IMG/VR virus record: IMGVR_UViG_3300030107_004870
Span: 1 to 56,055 of that record
DNA: 56,055 nucleotides
DNA from: a virus
Strand: one strand, 5' to 3'
The translations under genes and the position numbers were made by a program. Below, piece after piece: positions 49,267 to 56,055 of the stretch (position 1 is the first letter of the stretch; the number at the start of each line of letters is the position of its first letter). Under the pieces are notes generated by a model, which worked only from the letters and a program-made list of their open reading frames with translations, was not told the origin of the DNA and searched no databases.

Positions 49267-51969
49267 TTAAGCTAATCCAGCAATTCCTTTAAATTGCTCT
49301 GGAACACTATAGCTAGATAATAAATCATCTAGTTCTGTTTTTTTAGGGTCAAATTCTGCATCACTTCTTCTGATATTTTTAGGGTCAAAAATGACTGTTT
49401 CATCGCCAACCTTTATGCCATCGTAGCCGGCTTCGATTGCTTTATTGGTTAATTTTTCTGGTCCTACGCCACCAAATCTAACAAATTGGTCTAAATGAAA
49501 AAGAGTATTTTGCATGGGAAATATAGATGATATTCCTTGTGACATTTGAGGCGTGTGTTGTGCACTAAAAATTAAACTTTCTTTTAAATCTTCTATTGCA
49601 TCTTCTTTTGTTAAAGGAAAAGGTCTTTCTGGTATGCCTCTAACAGGGCTGTCAAAAATTTCTCCTTTAATTGCTGGGTGCGGTACCCTTGCCATAAATC
49701 CTTCTGTGTCATCATAATTTTTTGCTTTTATAAACTTTACATTTTTTTCAATGTAGTCATCAATTTTATCTAAAGATGCTAAACCTTGTTTTGTTGGCTC
49801 ATCTAAAGCTCCTATTTTGTCTAGTTTAGCAGCCCAAGATTTGAATTTTTCAGTTGTATCTAACGATGTAGGTGTTAAGTCTAATAGCTTGCCTCTAGTA
49901 AAATATTCTTCAACTTTCGGTCCATAATAACTTGCTTCTCCCGGTGTTCTTGCAAAATAATGACCTCTACCAAAAAAACCTTCGTCTAAGTTAGTTCCTA
50001 TAAATCTGTCATCAAATTTTTTTAAATCTTCATAAGTTCCATGATAAACAGGCTTATCAACTCGGAAACCTAGTTTCTCTGCTCTTTCTAGTTTTGGGTT
50101 TTTTTTTATAACATCTTCTACAGTATCTGCTGCTTTAATAATTCCACCAAGTTTTTTACTTTTAACGCCTAAAGTAGCTTTTAATGTTTTTGGTTGCTTT
50201 TTAGGGTCGTTGTAAGTTTTAGCTGTGACTTTATCGTAAACCGGATGTTTTTTTCCTCTTACGCTAATTTCGCCAACTTGTTCTCCTTTGATAACTTCTC
50301 CTTTAAGTGTAGGTTTAAGTCTAGGCTCTGATTTGCTTTGATATTTTTTAAGTTCTACGCCCTCTGGAAAATCAGTTTTTAGCGTATAAATATGCTTGCC
50401 TCCTGTTTCTACAGATATTATTGGAAAGCTGCCAGCAGGATTAGGGTCATAACCTTCCGGAACTTTTGTCCACTCCCAACCTCTTTGTTTTTTAAAAAGG
50501 TTTGTTTTAATTATCTTACCATCTGCGGATGGTAATTCATCATAGGTTTGTGAAGATACTCTAAATTGTGCTTTGCCATCAGGACCAATACTAATTTGAC
50601 CTGTTGCAGGCTTAGTACCAGAAATGTCTGCACCTGTGCCAACATCAATAAAAGCTCCTTCTTTGCCTTCATCCATTAGTCTTTGTGGTTTAGGAAATAC
50701 TTGCCTGTCTAAAAATAATCCAGAAAGAGATGTCAAACCTCTTGGCTTTGTTTCTTTGCCGACAATTTGTCCATAAGTTTTGTACATGTCGTCAAGCTGT
50801 TGTTTTGCATCAACGAGCTCTGGAACATCTTGTATTTTTCTTTTGCCTTGAAAATATTCTCTCAACACATTGTCTGTATAACCACCTGTTGTAGGGTCAT
50901 AACTTTGCAAAGTAAATCTTTTATCTCCTTTGCCTAGTCCTAATTCTTCAAAAGTTCTTTTTTTTGATTGGATGGCTCTTTTTAGAATACCTTCTGGTGT
51001 ACTGCCTTTTTCAAACTGACCGAGAGCTCCTAAAAATACTTTTGGTCTACTTACTCTTTTATCGTCAAAAAAGTTTTTTGAAAGCTTTGCGTCATAGCCC
51101 ATATCTAAATCTACAGGGTTTACTCTTGGATTGTTGTAAATATACTTTTCGTTAAAAGGAACTTTATAAACAGAACTAGGAGGTATATCTGTAAGGTCTA
51201 CTAAAACTTCTCCTTCTGTTAAGCCAGCATCAACTATGTAATCTACATCTTTTCTTTGTCTTGTACGACTTGGCACTTGTTTTAGCAAAGATGGTACAAA
51301 AGCCTGTACTTTTTCTAAGGGAACATCGTATCTGTAAACAGATGCTGGTCGTTTTAAGGTTTTGCCGAAATTAGGAGAGTTGATGCCTGCTGCCATTAGT
51401 TTCATGTCTTGACCAATAGCCATAACAGGGTCTAATCTTAAAGAAGTAGACCTTATGCCTTTTTCTGGAACAAATTCTTTGTCCTCTGCAATGTTTAAAA
51501 CTCGATATAAAGATAAAGTGCCATCAGGATTAATTTCATTTTTTAATTCATCTAAAGATAATTGCCTTAGCTCAGGTCTGTTTTCTACTATTTCATCTAT
51601 ACCTGTAAATCTAGCAAACTCATCTCCTCCTTTTTTTCCACCGATGCCTTTGATATGTGCAAAAAGTTTTTCTGAGTCTTCTTTTGTTAATTTTTTTACT
51701 TCCTTTACTGCTTCTGCTGCTTTTACCAAGCCACCAAATTTCATTTCTGGCACTTCTGCATTTGTTTTGGTTGTTTTTTCATCCATATCCATCAAGATAC
51801 CTGCTGCCAAAGGCACAGGAATAGCAAATCTTTCTGCAATAGAGATAATTCTAGGGTCTAAAATCACATAATTGTTTTTTTCTCCATCTGTGTATCTAAT
51901 TCCTTTTTGGTCTTTGACAAGACCACCAACTTTATATTGCGGAATAGAAAAAATATCGACATCAGACAT
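49267..51969 (-). CDS. 900-residue effector with two ADP-ribosyltransferase-like domains
   Basis: Two toxin-like catalytic modules are visible. ART1 (about 145-275): LSLYRV (Arg 156), GIRSTSL (Ser-Thr-Ser 174-176) and TEGEVLVDL (Glu 252-x-Glu 254), the R-S-E pattern of C2/cholera-type ADP-ribosyltransferases. ART2 (about 635-875): PVYHGTYEDL (His 643), GRGHYFARTPGEASYYG (Tyr 671) and GYDGIKVGDETVIFDP (Glu 857), the H-Y-E type also called ART-PolyVal. Linker-like motifs KVGGLVK, KFGGLVKAAEAV and KLGGIIKAADTV precede modules. The middle (300-600) is of unknown role. The layout fits a polyvalent protein that enters the host and modifies targets with ADP-ribose. Confidence 0.72.
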   Translation of the reverse strand: MSDVDIFSIPQYKVGGLVKDQKGIRYTDGEKNNYVILDPRIISIAERFAIPVPLAAGILMDMDEKTTKTNAEVPEMKFGGLVKAAEAVKEVKKLTKEDSEKLFAHIKGIGGKKGGDEFARFTGIDEIVENRPELRQLSLDELKNEINPDGTLSLYRVLNIAEDKEFVPEKGIRSTSLRLDPVMAIGQDMKLMAAGINSPNFGKTLKRPASVYRYDVPLEKVQAFVPSLLKQVPSRTRQRKDVDYIVDAGLTEGEVLVDLTDIPPSSVYKVPFNEKYIYNNPRVNPVDLDMGYDAKLSKNFFDDKRVSRPKVFLGALGQFEKGSTPEGILKRAIQSKKRTFEELGLGKGDKRFTLQSYDPTTGGYTDNVLREYFQGKRKIQDVPELVDAKQQLDDMYKTYGQIVGKETKPRGLTSLSGLFLDRQVFPKPQRLMDEGKEGAFIDVGTGADISGTKPATGQISIGPDGKAQFRVSSQTYDELPSADGKIIKTNLFKKQRGWEWTKVPEGYDPNPAGSFPIISVETGGKHIYTLKTDFPEGVELKKYQSKSEPRLKPTLKGEVIKGEQVGEISVRGKKHPVYDKVTAKTYNDPKKQPKTLKATLGVKSKKLGGIIKAADTVEDVIKKNPKLERAEKLGFRVDKPVYHGTYEDLKKFDDRFIGTNLDEGFFGRGHYFARTPGEASYYGPKVEEYFTRGKLLDLTPTSLDTTEKFKSWAAKLDKIGALDEPTKQGLASLDKIDDYIEKNVKFIKAKNYDDTEGFMARVPHPAIKGEIFDSPVRGIPERPFPLTKEDAIEDLKESLIFSAQHTPQMSQGISSIFPMQNTLFHLDQFVRFGGVGPEKLTNKAIEAGYDGIKVGDETVIFDPKNIRRSDAEFDPKKTELDDLLSSYSVPEQFKGIAGLA

Positions 51970-51988
51970 GACGACAATTTTATATCTT

Positions 51989-52477
51989 TTAAGGATTGTT
52001 TAAAACTATATTTTTACACCACCAAAGCAACATATCAGCAGACATAGTGTGCTTCATAATATTTACTCTATGGCAAACCAACTGTATGTTTTCTTTGTTA
52101 TAACCAAAATCCGGATTAATTCTATCAAGTGAAGCATTAAATTCTTTTTTACCAGAACCATCTTTAGCAGTGGTCATTAAAATTCCGGAAATAGCACACT
52201 TACCATTTTGCTCATCCCACAGAGCCAACAAATCTTCTTTTTCTATTTCCCAAGGCAGCTCCGGATTATCTTTTTTTCTCGAATACTTTAGCTGCGAAAA
52301 AATTAACTTTAAATACTTCGCTGGCTCACTAGCACGACTTTTGTTTCTGGACATTGCTCGACATTGACGACATTTGCGACTGCGAGAAATCTTGCCTGCT
52401 TTATTAATGTTAGTCTCAAAAAAGTTAAGTGGTTTTTCTTTGCGGCAAGAAGCACAAACTCTGGAAGGTTGTAGCAT
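51989..52477 (-). CDS. HNH endonuclease
   Basis: About 162 residues from ATG 52477 (MLQPSRVCASC); a start at 52486 is possible. The N-terminal zinc module is CASC...CRQC (RKCRQCRAMSRNKS). The C-terminal HNH core is NGKCAISGI...SLDRINPDFGYNKENIQLVCHRVNIMKH. It has the look of a free-standing homing or group-associated HNH nuclease. Such genes can move between phages or cut host DNA. It lies next to the dual ART gene, whose ATG is 19 bases downstream. Confidence 0.75.
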   Translation of the reverse strand: MLQPSRVCASCRKEKPLNFFETNINKAGKISRSRKCRQCRAMSRNKSRASEPAKYLKLIFSQLKYSRKKDNPELPWEIEKEDLLALWDEQNGKCAISGILMTTAKDGSGKKEFNASLDRINPDFGYNKENIQLVCHRVNIMKHTMSADMLLWWCKNIVLNNP

Positions 52478-52517
52478 GCAAAACATTATAAAGAAAAAAT
52501 TATAAAAAAAAACAATA

Positions 52518-52546
52518 TATACATTTTTGTAAAAGTGTGGTAAAAT
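52518..52546 (+). promoter_or_regulatory. Rightward promoter
   Basis: TATACA (52518-52523), 17-base spacer, TAAAAT (52541-52546), with TTTTTGTAAAAGTG in the spacer as in the early promoter at 41156. It lacks the ATGATTAA/TTAATCAT pair. Drives the genes at 52591 and 52823. Confidence 0.6.
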
Positions 52547-52590
52547 GTACAAATGGCAAAAATTTAACAAAATTTAAGGAGGTCAAAAAA

Positions 52591-52830
52591 ATGATACAAA
52601 CATTTTATTTTTACCATGACGACATAAAAACCGGATTACGTGGCGAAGGCTGTGGCTACCGAAAATGTTATGTCAAGAGTATAGGACCCAAGTGGGTCAG
52701 ACTAAAATTTTCTAAGCATGGCAACTTTAGAAAGATTGCCCGCAGAAAATGGGATGCGATAAAGCAACAAAAAGTCTTCATGACTTGGGATGAACATGTC
52801 CAAAAGGTAAAGGAGGCTGCTAATGGCTAG
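52591..52830 (+). CDS. Basic hypothetical protein, 79 residues
   Basis: Starts MIQTFYFYHDDIKTGLRGEG; ATG 52591 follows AAGGAGG by eight bases. Aromatic- and Lys/Arg-rich, with KSIGPKWVRLKFSKHGNFRK. It could bind nucleic acid. It overlaps the metalloprotease gene by eight bases, suggesting joint action. Confidence 0.7.
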   Translation: MIQTFYFYHDDIKTGLRGEGCGYRKCYVKSIGPKWVRLKFSKHGNFRKIARRKWDAIKQQKVFMTWDEHVQKVKEAANG

Positions 52831-53320
52831 AGATAAACAAAAAAGCAAAGTCTATAAGTGGGAAAGAACTTTCTATAAATGGGATAGACTGTTTAGAAAA
52901 AATTGTATTGTCAAACAGCACAAGCGTTTAAATAAAAAGTTTTTTCGTTCTTATGGTAGAGGAGTCACTCTGAACATAACCAATGGTTATTATGGGTGTC
53001 ATGCTGTGCCCTCAGAAAGAGTCATAACATTAAGAAATCAACATGGTTTGAACTATGCAATTTTACTTCATGAGTGGTCTCACATACTAGCTTACGAATA
53101 CTATGATAAAAACCATAGTCTAGAATGTCATGGTCCTGAGTTCGTTTCGATTTATATGAATTTATTAAATACATACCTAGGTATAGATATGAAAGAACTG
53201 ACTCGAAAAGCCAGAGAAATGAATATTGACTTTATTAGCCCGGCAAAAACCAAATCCAAATTGAAGTTAAATAAAAACAATAATACTTTTAGCCCTATTG
53301 ATAGAGATTTGTTAAAATAG
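52823..53320 (+). CDS. SprT-like zinc metalloprotease
   Basis: 165 residues. The active-site motif HEWSH (in ILLHEWSHILAYEYYD) is an HExxH zinc site, with a likely third ligand in CHGPEFV. This fits SprT/putative metallopeptidase proteins, which cleave DNA-bound proteins or other targets. The N-terminus is basic (KWERTFYKWDRLF). It could remove host proteins from DNA or act on host defences (inference). It is co-transcribed with the basic protein at 52591. Confidence 0.8.
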   Translation: MARDKQKSKVYKWERTFYKWDRLFRKNCIVKQHKRLNKKFFRSYGRGVTLNITNGYYGCHAVPSERVITLRNQHGLNYAILLHEWSHILAYEYYDKNHSLECHGPEFVSIYMNLLNTYLGIDMKELTRKAREMNIDFISPAKTKSKLKLNKNNNTFSPIDRDLLK

Positions 53321-53336
53321 GCACATAAGTATTATG

Positions 53337-53369
53337 GCTCCACAAGGTTTCTCCGATTTGCCTTGTGGA
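53337..53369 (+). terminator. Hairpin after the metalloprotease gene, possible terminator
   Basis: CTCCACAAGG and CCTTGTGGAG form a perfect ten-base stem 16 bases after the stop. The following TTCAATTCAAAT is only weakly U-rich, so termination may be partial. Confidence 0.5.
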
Positions 53370-53649
53370 GTTCAATTCAAATATCATCAAATTTTTTTAG
53401 AAATTTCTGTATCTAACTTAGTTAAAGCTATAACTATATGTGTATATATATTTTTGGGGGGTACCCCCTAAGTTAATCCGCAAATCCCTATAAAAAAGGC
53501 GTTTCAATAGGGTTCCTTCAAGCATGGGAGTGCTCTGCACACAGCAGACTATTTTATCCTTGATTTAAAAGGCTTTCAGATGACTCGTAAGCTATTGATT
53601 TTATTAATCTTTTTTGAAAAACTTTTTTTATTTGAAAAAATAAATTAAA
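53370..53649. other. Gene-poor region with GC-rich palindrome, candidate packaging or origin site
   Basis: No gene recognised between 53321 and 53681. At its centre is the perfect 12-base palindrome GGGGGTACCCCC (53457-53468), unique in this AT-rich sequence, flanked by TAACTTAG (53414-53421) and CTAAGTTA (53468-53475), an inverted pair. It lies next to terS, whose product recognises packaging sites, so a pac/cos-like or origin role is plausible but unproven. Confidence 0.4.
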
Positions 53650-53671
53650 AAGCGGGAAGCGGCTCCCACTT
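53650..53671 (-). terminator. Terminator of the terS unit
   Basis: Read leftward, AAGTGGGA pairs with TCCCGCTT (one G-U pair) across a six-base loop, followed by TTTAATTTATTTTTT. It starts 11 bases beyond the terS stop. Confidence 0.75.
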
Positions 53672-53681
53672 AGTTATTTAA

Positions 53682-54185
53682 CTACATATCTTTATTGTCG
53701 TAAGTCTCTGTATTTGCTCCTAACAGCTTGCTTATTCTTTCCTTAATATCTTCTTTAGACATGCTATTTACATTAGCATTGATATTAAGATTTTGAGTTT
53801 TAGTGACAGATAAACCAGCTAATTGATTAAGCTCTTTAATTGCTGATACAGCTGCATTGAACTGCCCAGACTCGAATGACTCTTCTGCTATCTTCCACAA
53901 CATAGTGCCTGTCTTCTGCGGAGTAATAGCATACTTCTCAGCTAACTCATCTTGTTTAATCTTTATAGCCTTCGTGACATGTGGGAAGTCTTTACCATTC
54001 AGCATTTTATTAGCAGCTACCGCTGGAAACTCGTAGCCTGCTTTCCTTGCTGCTTCTGTTTGCGAACAAGCTCCCTCAGTATAATGCCAGACAAACGCAT
54101 TCTGCATTTCAGTAAGACCTTGCTCTGCGTCTTTCTCGAATTGGTTCTTAACTTCTACTAATGGCTTCTTTGGCTTTCTTGGCAT
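53682..54185 (-). CDS. terS: Terminase small subunit
   Basis: 167 residues. LTEMQNAFVWHYTEGACSQT and EAARKAGYEFPAVAANKMLN form the N-terminal helix-turn-helix of the terminase small-subunit family (Terminase_2 type), with a C-terminal oligomerisation region ending in an Asn/Lys-rich tail. It recognises the packaging site and activates terL. It is encoded about 23 kb from terL in this window, in a different transcription unit, with a palindromic candidate site just downstream. Confidence 0.8.
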   Translation of the reverse strand: MPRKPKKPLVEVKNQFEKDAEQGLTEMQNAFVWHYTEGACSQTEAARKAGYEFPAVAANKMLNGKDFPHVTKAIKIKQDELAEKYAITPQKTGTMLWKIAEESFESGQFNAAVSAIKELNQLAGLSVTKTQNLNINANVNSMSKEDIKERISKLLGANTETYDNKDM

Positions 54186-54416
54186 ATCAGTATTTTAAAC
54201 CACTAACAGGGTAGAGTGTAGAGTGTATGGTCGTATTACTTATACCTAATATATAACCAGCATAAATATACATTGTTATGCTTATACTATATATAAAATA
54301 ATAATAATAATAAAGTATATACCTAACACTACCTATAGCATAAAACCACTGATATATAGGGATTTTTGGACAGGGCGGCATATTATTAGCTATACACTGT
54401 TTTATTGAGCTATACA
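54186..54416. other. AT-rich spacer with short repeats
   Basis: 231 bases without a supported gene (one open frame on the minus strand is low complexity). It holds an AAT/ATA microsatellite near 54295-54313, AGCTATACACT twice (54389-54399 and 54409-54419) and GTAGAGTGTAGAGTGTA near 54212. AT-rich with direct repeats, it could be an origin or a regulatory site, but this is only a possibility. Confidence 0.4.
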
Positions 54417-54569
54417 CTATCTTTTCTGATGGTAAACCAAAGTCATAGCATGACAGTCAGGGCATGATAGGTTGGTCACTATTTCAAATTCTTGGTCATC
54501 AGCATCTTCCGGAATGTCGTGGTCTGCTCCCCAGATTAATTTACCGCCACAGGCATAACATTTATTCAT
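54417..54569 (-). CDS. Zinc-ribbon mini-protein, 50 residues
   Basis: Starts MNKCYACGGKLIWGADHDIP, ends in CPDCHAMTLVYHQKR. Two CxxC pairs make a rubredoxin-like zinc ribbon. ATG 54569 is preceded by GGAG. It lies 15 bases after the DruA-like gene. It may be a nucleic-acid or protein partner of that gene. The short length hides it from many callers. Confidence 0.7.
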   Translation of the reverse strand: MNKCYACGGKLIWGADHDIPEDADDQEFEIVTNLSCPDCHAMTLVYHQKR

Positions 54570-54584
54570 TTTATACACTCCATT

Positions 54585-55157
54585 CTATTTTATATTGGTT
54601 ATTAATATTAATTTTTTATTTTCGCCTGTGGGTTTAACATATCTTTCTGTAATTTCCTCTTTATTATTCCATTTCATAGAAACGCTTTTATTTCGTTTAG
54701 GTAGTCCTGCTGTTTCTCCAATTACCTTCCAATTATCGGCAAGATAAACAGAACCATTTTTATCATTACCAACTGTAGTAAGAATAGCTTTTAAATTATT
54801 TCCATATTTATTAAACCAATCTGCTTTTGCTCTTTTACGAATACGAGATAATATTTGACTACCTAAATTAGATATAGGATTTTCTTTAATACAAAATCTT
54901 TTGTTATCTGCAACTTCGTTAAAAATTTTATCATATTCTTTTTGTGAAACTTTAAAATAATTTAATATTGCTTTGGGTGTCGGTTTAAATCCACTTCCTA
55001 ACCAAAAAGTTGCAATATCTTTATTATCATATGAGATAACATATTTTATACATCTTCCTACAACTTTTGGTGTATTAACATAAGAATGAAAATCTACAAC
55101 AATTTTGTTTGCAATATTTTTATCTTCGTCTTTTTCTGCAATTCTTATGTCAATCAT
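54585..55157 (-). CDS. DruA/DUF4338-like protein (possible DNA-modification or defence-related)
   Basis: 190 residues. The order of motifs matches DUF4338 (the DruA component of the Druantia defence system): VVGRCIKYVI, ATFWLGSGF, NKRFCIKENPISNLGSQILS, RAKADWFNKYGNNLKAILTT and GSVYLADNWKVIGETAG. The last motif also recalls the NW..G end of Mu Mom-type DNA-modifying acetyltransferase-like proteins. The methyltransferase overlaps by four bases (ATGA), indicating co-translation. A role in modifying phage DNA or blocking host defence is inferred; a cellular Druantia set (DruB-E) is absent. Confidence 0.65.
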   Translation of the reverse strand: MIDIRIAEKDEDKNIANKIVVDFHSYVNTPKVVGRCIKYVISYDNKDIATFWLGSGFKPTPKAILNYFKVSQKEYDKIFNEVADNKRFCIKENPISNLGSQILSRIRKRAKADWFNKYGNNLKAILTTVGNDKNGSVYLADNWKVIGETAGLPKRNKSVSMKWNNKEEITERYVKPTGENKKLILITNIK

Positions 55158-56055
55158 ACTTTATCTTCTACTATTTCATAATCACAAAATAAATTACCTT
55201 GTTCTTCTATCCTTTTTCTTGCTATTTCAATATATTCTGTATTCAATTCTATTAAAACTGCCTTACGATTATGACTATTAGCAACAATGCCTGTTGTCCC
55301 AGAACCCCCAAAGGGGTCTAAAACTGTGCCATTTTCAGGACAACCAGCCAACACACATGGCTCGATTAAATCCATTGGAAATGTTGCGAAGTGTGCTCCC
55401 TTAAAAGGTTTAGTAGTGACTGTCCAGACTGAACGCTTGTTTCTTTTTGCTGGAGTCACATAGGTTTTTGCAGGTCTTGTCACTAATCCTTGTTTAACAT
55501 ATTCTTCGGCTTTATTACCTTCTTTATGCACATGAACACTTCCTTCTGTTTTACTATCCTCTTTGATTGCTTCATTATCAAAATAATATTTAGGACTCTT
55601 ACTCAATAAAAATATGTACTCATGTGCTTTTGTACATCTATCTCTTACACTCTCTGGCATAGGATTTGGCTTGTGCCAAATAATATCTTGTCGCAAATAC
55701 CAACCATCTTGTTGTAGTGCTAGTGCTACTCGCCAAGGAATACCGATTAAATCCTTTGGCTTTATGCCTTTACTTGGTTTTGGTCTTGTCACTCCATAAT
55801 CTTTATCGCCACGCAAAGTTTGATTGGTTGTTGTAGTTCTACCACCACTTGAATAACTATCACCTAAATTAAGCCAAACAGTACCATCATCTCGCAAAAC
55901 TCGTTTAACTTCTCTAAACACTTGTACTAAGTTTTCAACAAATTCTTCTGGTGTATCTTCCATCCCAAGTTGTTTGTCTTTTCTGACTGCACCGCATTTA
56001 GGACAATTTTTTTTTGCTTGATGTCCAGCACTTGCTTTATTACTTTTTTGCTTTT
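55154..56055 (-). CDS. DNA methyltransferase (SPPY class), C-terminal part, cut by the window end
   Basis: The gene continues beyond the right edge; only the last 300 codons are present. They include CPKCGAVRKD (Cys pair), GIPWRVALALQQDGWYLRQD, a variable loop (about 55730-55860), LLSKSPKYYFDNEAI and the AdoMet-binding motif DPFGGSGTTGIVANSHN followed by VLIELNTEYIEIARKRI. Together with the N-terminal SPPY motif at the other window end, this makes a beta-class amino-methyltransferase. It is translationally coupled to the DruA-like gene. Compared with the copy at 1-405, the loop is diverged, so the two are alleles or paralogues. Confidence 0.85.
   Translation of the reverse strand, partial: KQKSNKASAGHQAKKNCPKCGAVRKDKQLGMEDTPEEFVENLVQVFREVKRVLRDDGTVWLNLGDSYSSGGRTTTTNQTLRGDKDYGVTRPKPSKGIKPKDLIGIPWRVALALQQDGWYLRQDIIWHKPNPMPESVRDRCTKAHEYIFLLSKSPKYYFDNEAIKEDSKTEGSVHVHKEGNKAEEYVKQGLVTRPAKTYVTPAKRNKRSVWTVTTKPFKGAHFATFPMDLIEPCVLAGCPENGTVLDPFGGSGTTGIVANSHNRKAVLIELNTEYIEIARKRIEEQGNLFCDYEIVEDKV

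Noticed and set aside
53480-53560. Possible tRNA or structured RNA
   Set aside because: No cloverleaf or TTC-loop could be drawn; only weak stems visible.
54187-54417. 76-residue minus-strand frame (Tyr/Ile-rich)
   Set aside because: Low complexity in an AT-rich spacer, a GTG start without a Shine-Dalgarno, and no protein-like pattern.
54585-55157. A full Druantia defence system
   Set aside because: Only a DruA-like protein is present; no DruE helicase or other Dru genes are next to it.
1-56055. Clean direct terminal repeats of a linear genome
   Set aside because: Only 79 bases at the ends are identical; the rest of the overlap is diverged, so allelic methyltransferases are a simpler reading.

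Overview
This 56,055-base window is almost certainly a complete or near-complete genome of a tailed phage, probably short-tailed (podovirus-like). It is strikingly AT-rich, with genes packed edge to edge. Several families here are ones I associate with uncultured marine and SAR11/Pelagibacter-type phages: a P22-style portal, a P22 gp4-like tail accessory protein, a phage GroES, lysine-rich mini-proteins and a secreted NIDO-like protein. A marine, AT-rich bacterial host is my inference; nothing in the sequence names it. I saw no rRNA, tRNA, CRISPR array or insertion sequence. Both window ends lie inside a DNA methyltransferase gene. The last 79 bases repeat positions 327-405 exactly, while the sequence beyond that diverges, so the ends look like an imperfect overlap of a circular map of about 55.65 kb carrying two alleles (or two paralogues) of that gene.

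Layout. 1-7.2 kb holds replication/recombination and early genes: a methyltransferase fragment, a TOPRIM-VapE primase/helicase, an ssDNA-binding-type protein, a RecE-like PD-(D/E)XK exonuclease, a 2OG-Fe(II) oxygenase, and small early genes driven by two back-to-back promoters near 5.9 kb. 7.2-20.0 kb (minus strand) holds virion genes: large internal/ejection-type proteins, tail and connector components (SU10-type adaptor, P22 gp4-like). 20.1-22.4 kb (plus) carries a small gene and an SNF2 helicase. 22.5-30.7 kb (minus) is the head module: capsid, decoration-like protein, scaffold, GroES, portal, terL. 30.7-32.8 kb is lysis (endolysin, overlapping spanins, holin candidates). 32.8-36.6 kb encodes fibre/collar-type proteins. 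36.9-39.5 kb (minus) carries a multidomain protein with ParB-like and RelA/SpoT-like domains, and a serine recombinase. 39.6-43.7 kb (plus) is a run of about 17 small unknown early genes. 43.7-47.1 kb (plus) encodes secreted and membrane proteins. 47.1-52.5 kb (minus) holds Lys-rich mini-proteins, a 900-residue protein with two ADP-ribosyltransferase-like domains, and an HNH nuclease. 52.6-53.3 kb (plus) ends with an SprT-like metalloprotease. 53.7-56 kb (minus) has terS, a Zn-ribbon protein, a DruA/DUF4338-like protein and the methyltransferase.

How it works together. Early plus-strand genes are controlled by a recurring promoter, roughly TTGYAA-N16/17-TANTAT. At four of its copies the predicted transcript starts with a stem-loop (ATGATTAA pairing with TTAATCAT over the start codon) that exposes the Shine-Dalgarno in its loop. 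Late minus-strand genes build and release the particle. Two large proteins with toxin-like catalytic domains (RelA/SpoT-like, and dual ADP-ribosyltransferase) resemble the 'polyvalent' effector proteins thought to enter the host with phage DNA. The methyltransferase plus DruA-like pair suggests DNA modification or counter-defence. No DNA polymerase or RNA polymerase gene is visible, so the phage probably uses host enzymes recruited by its VapE primase/helicase.
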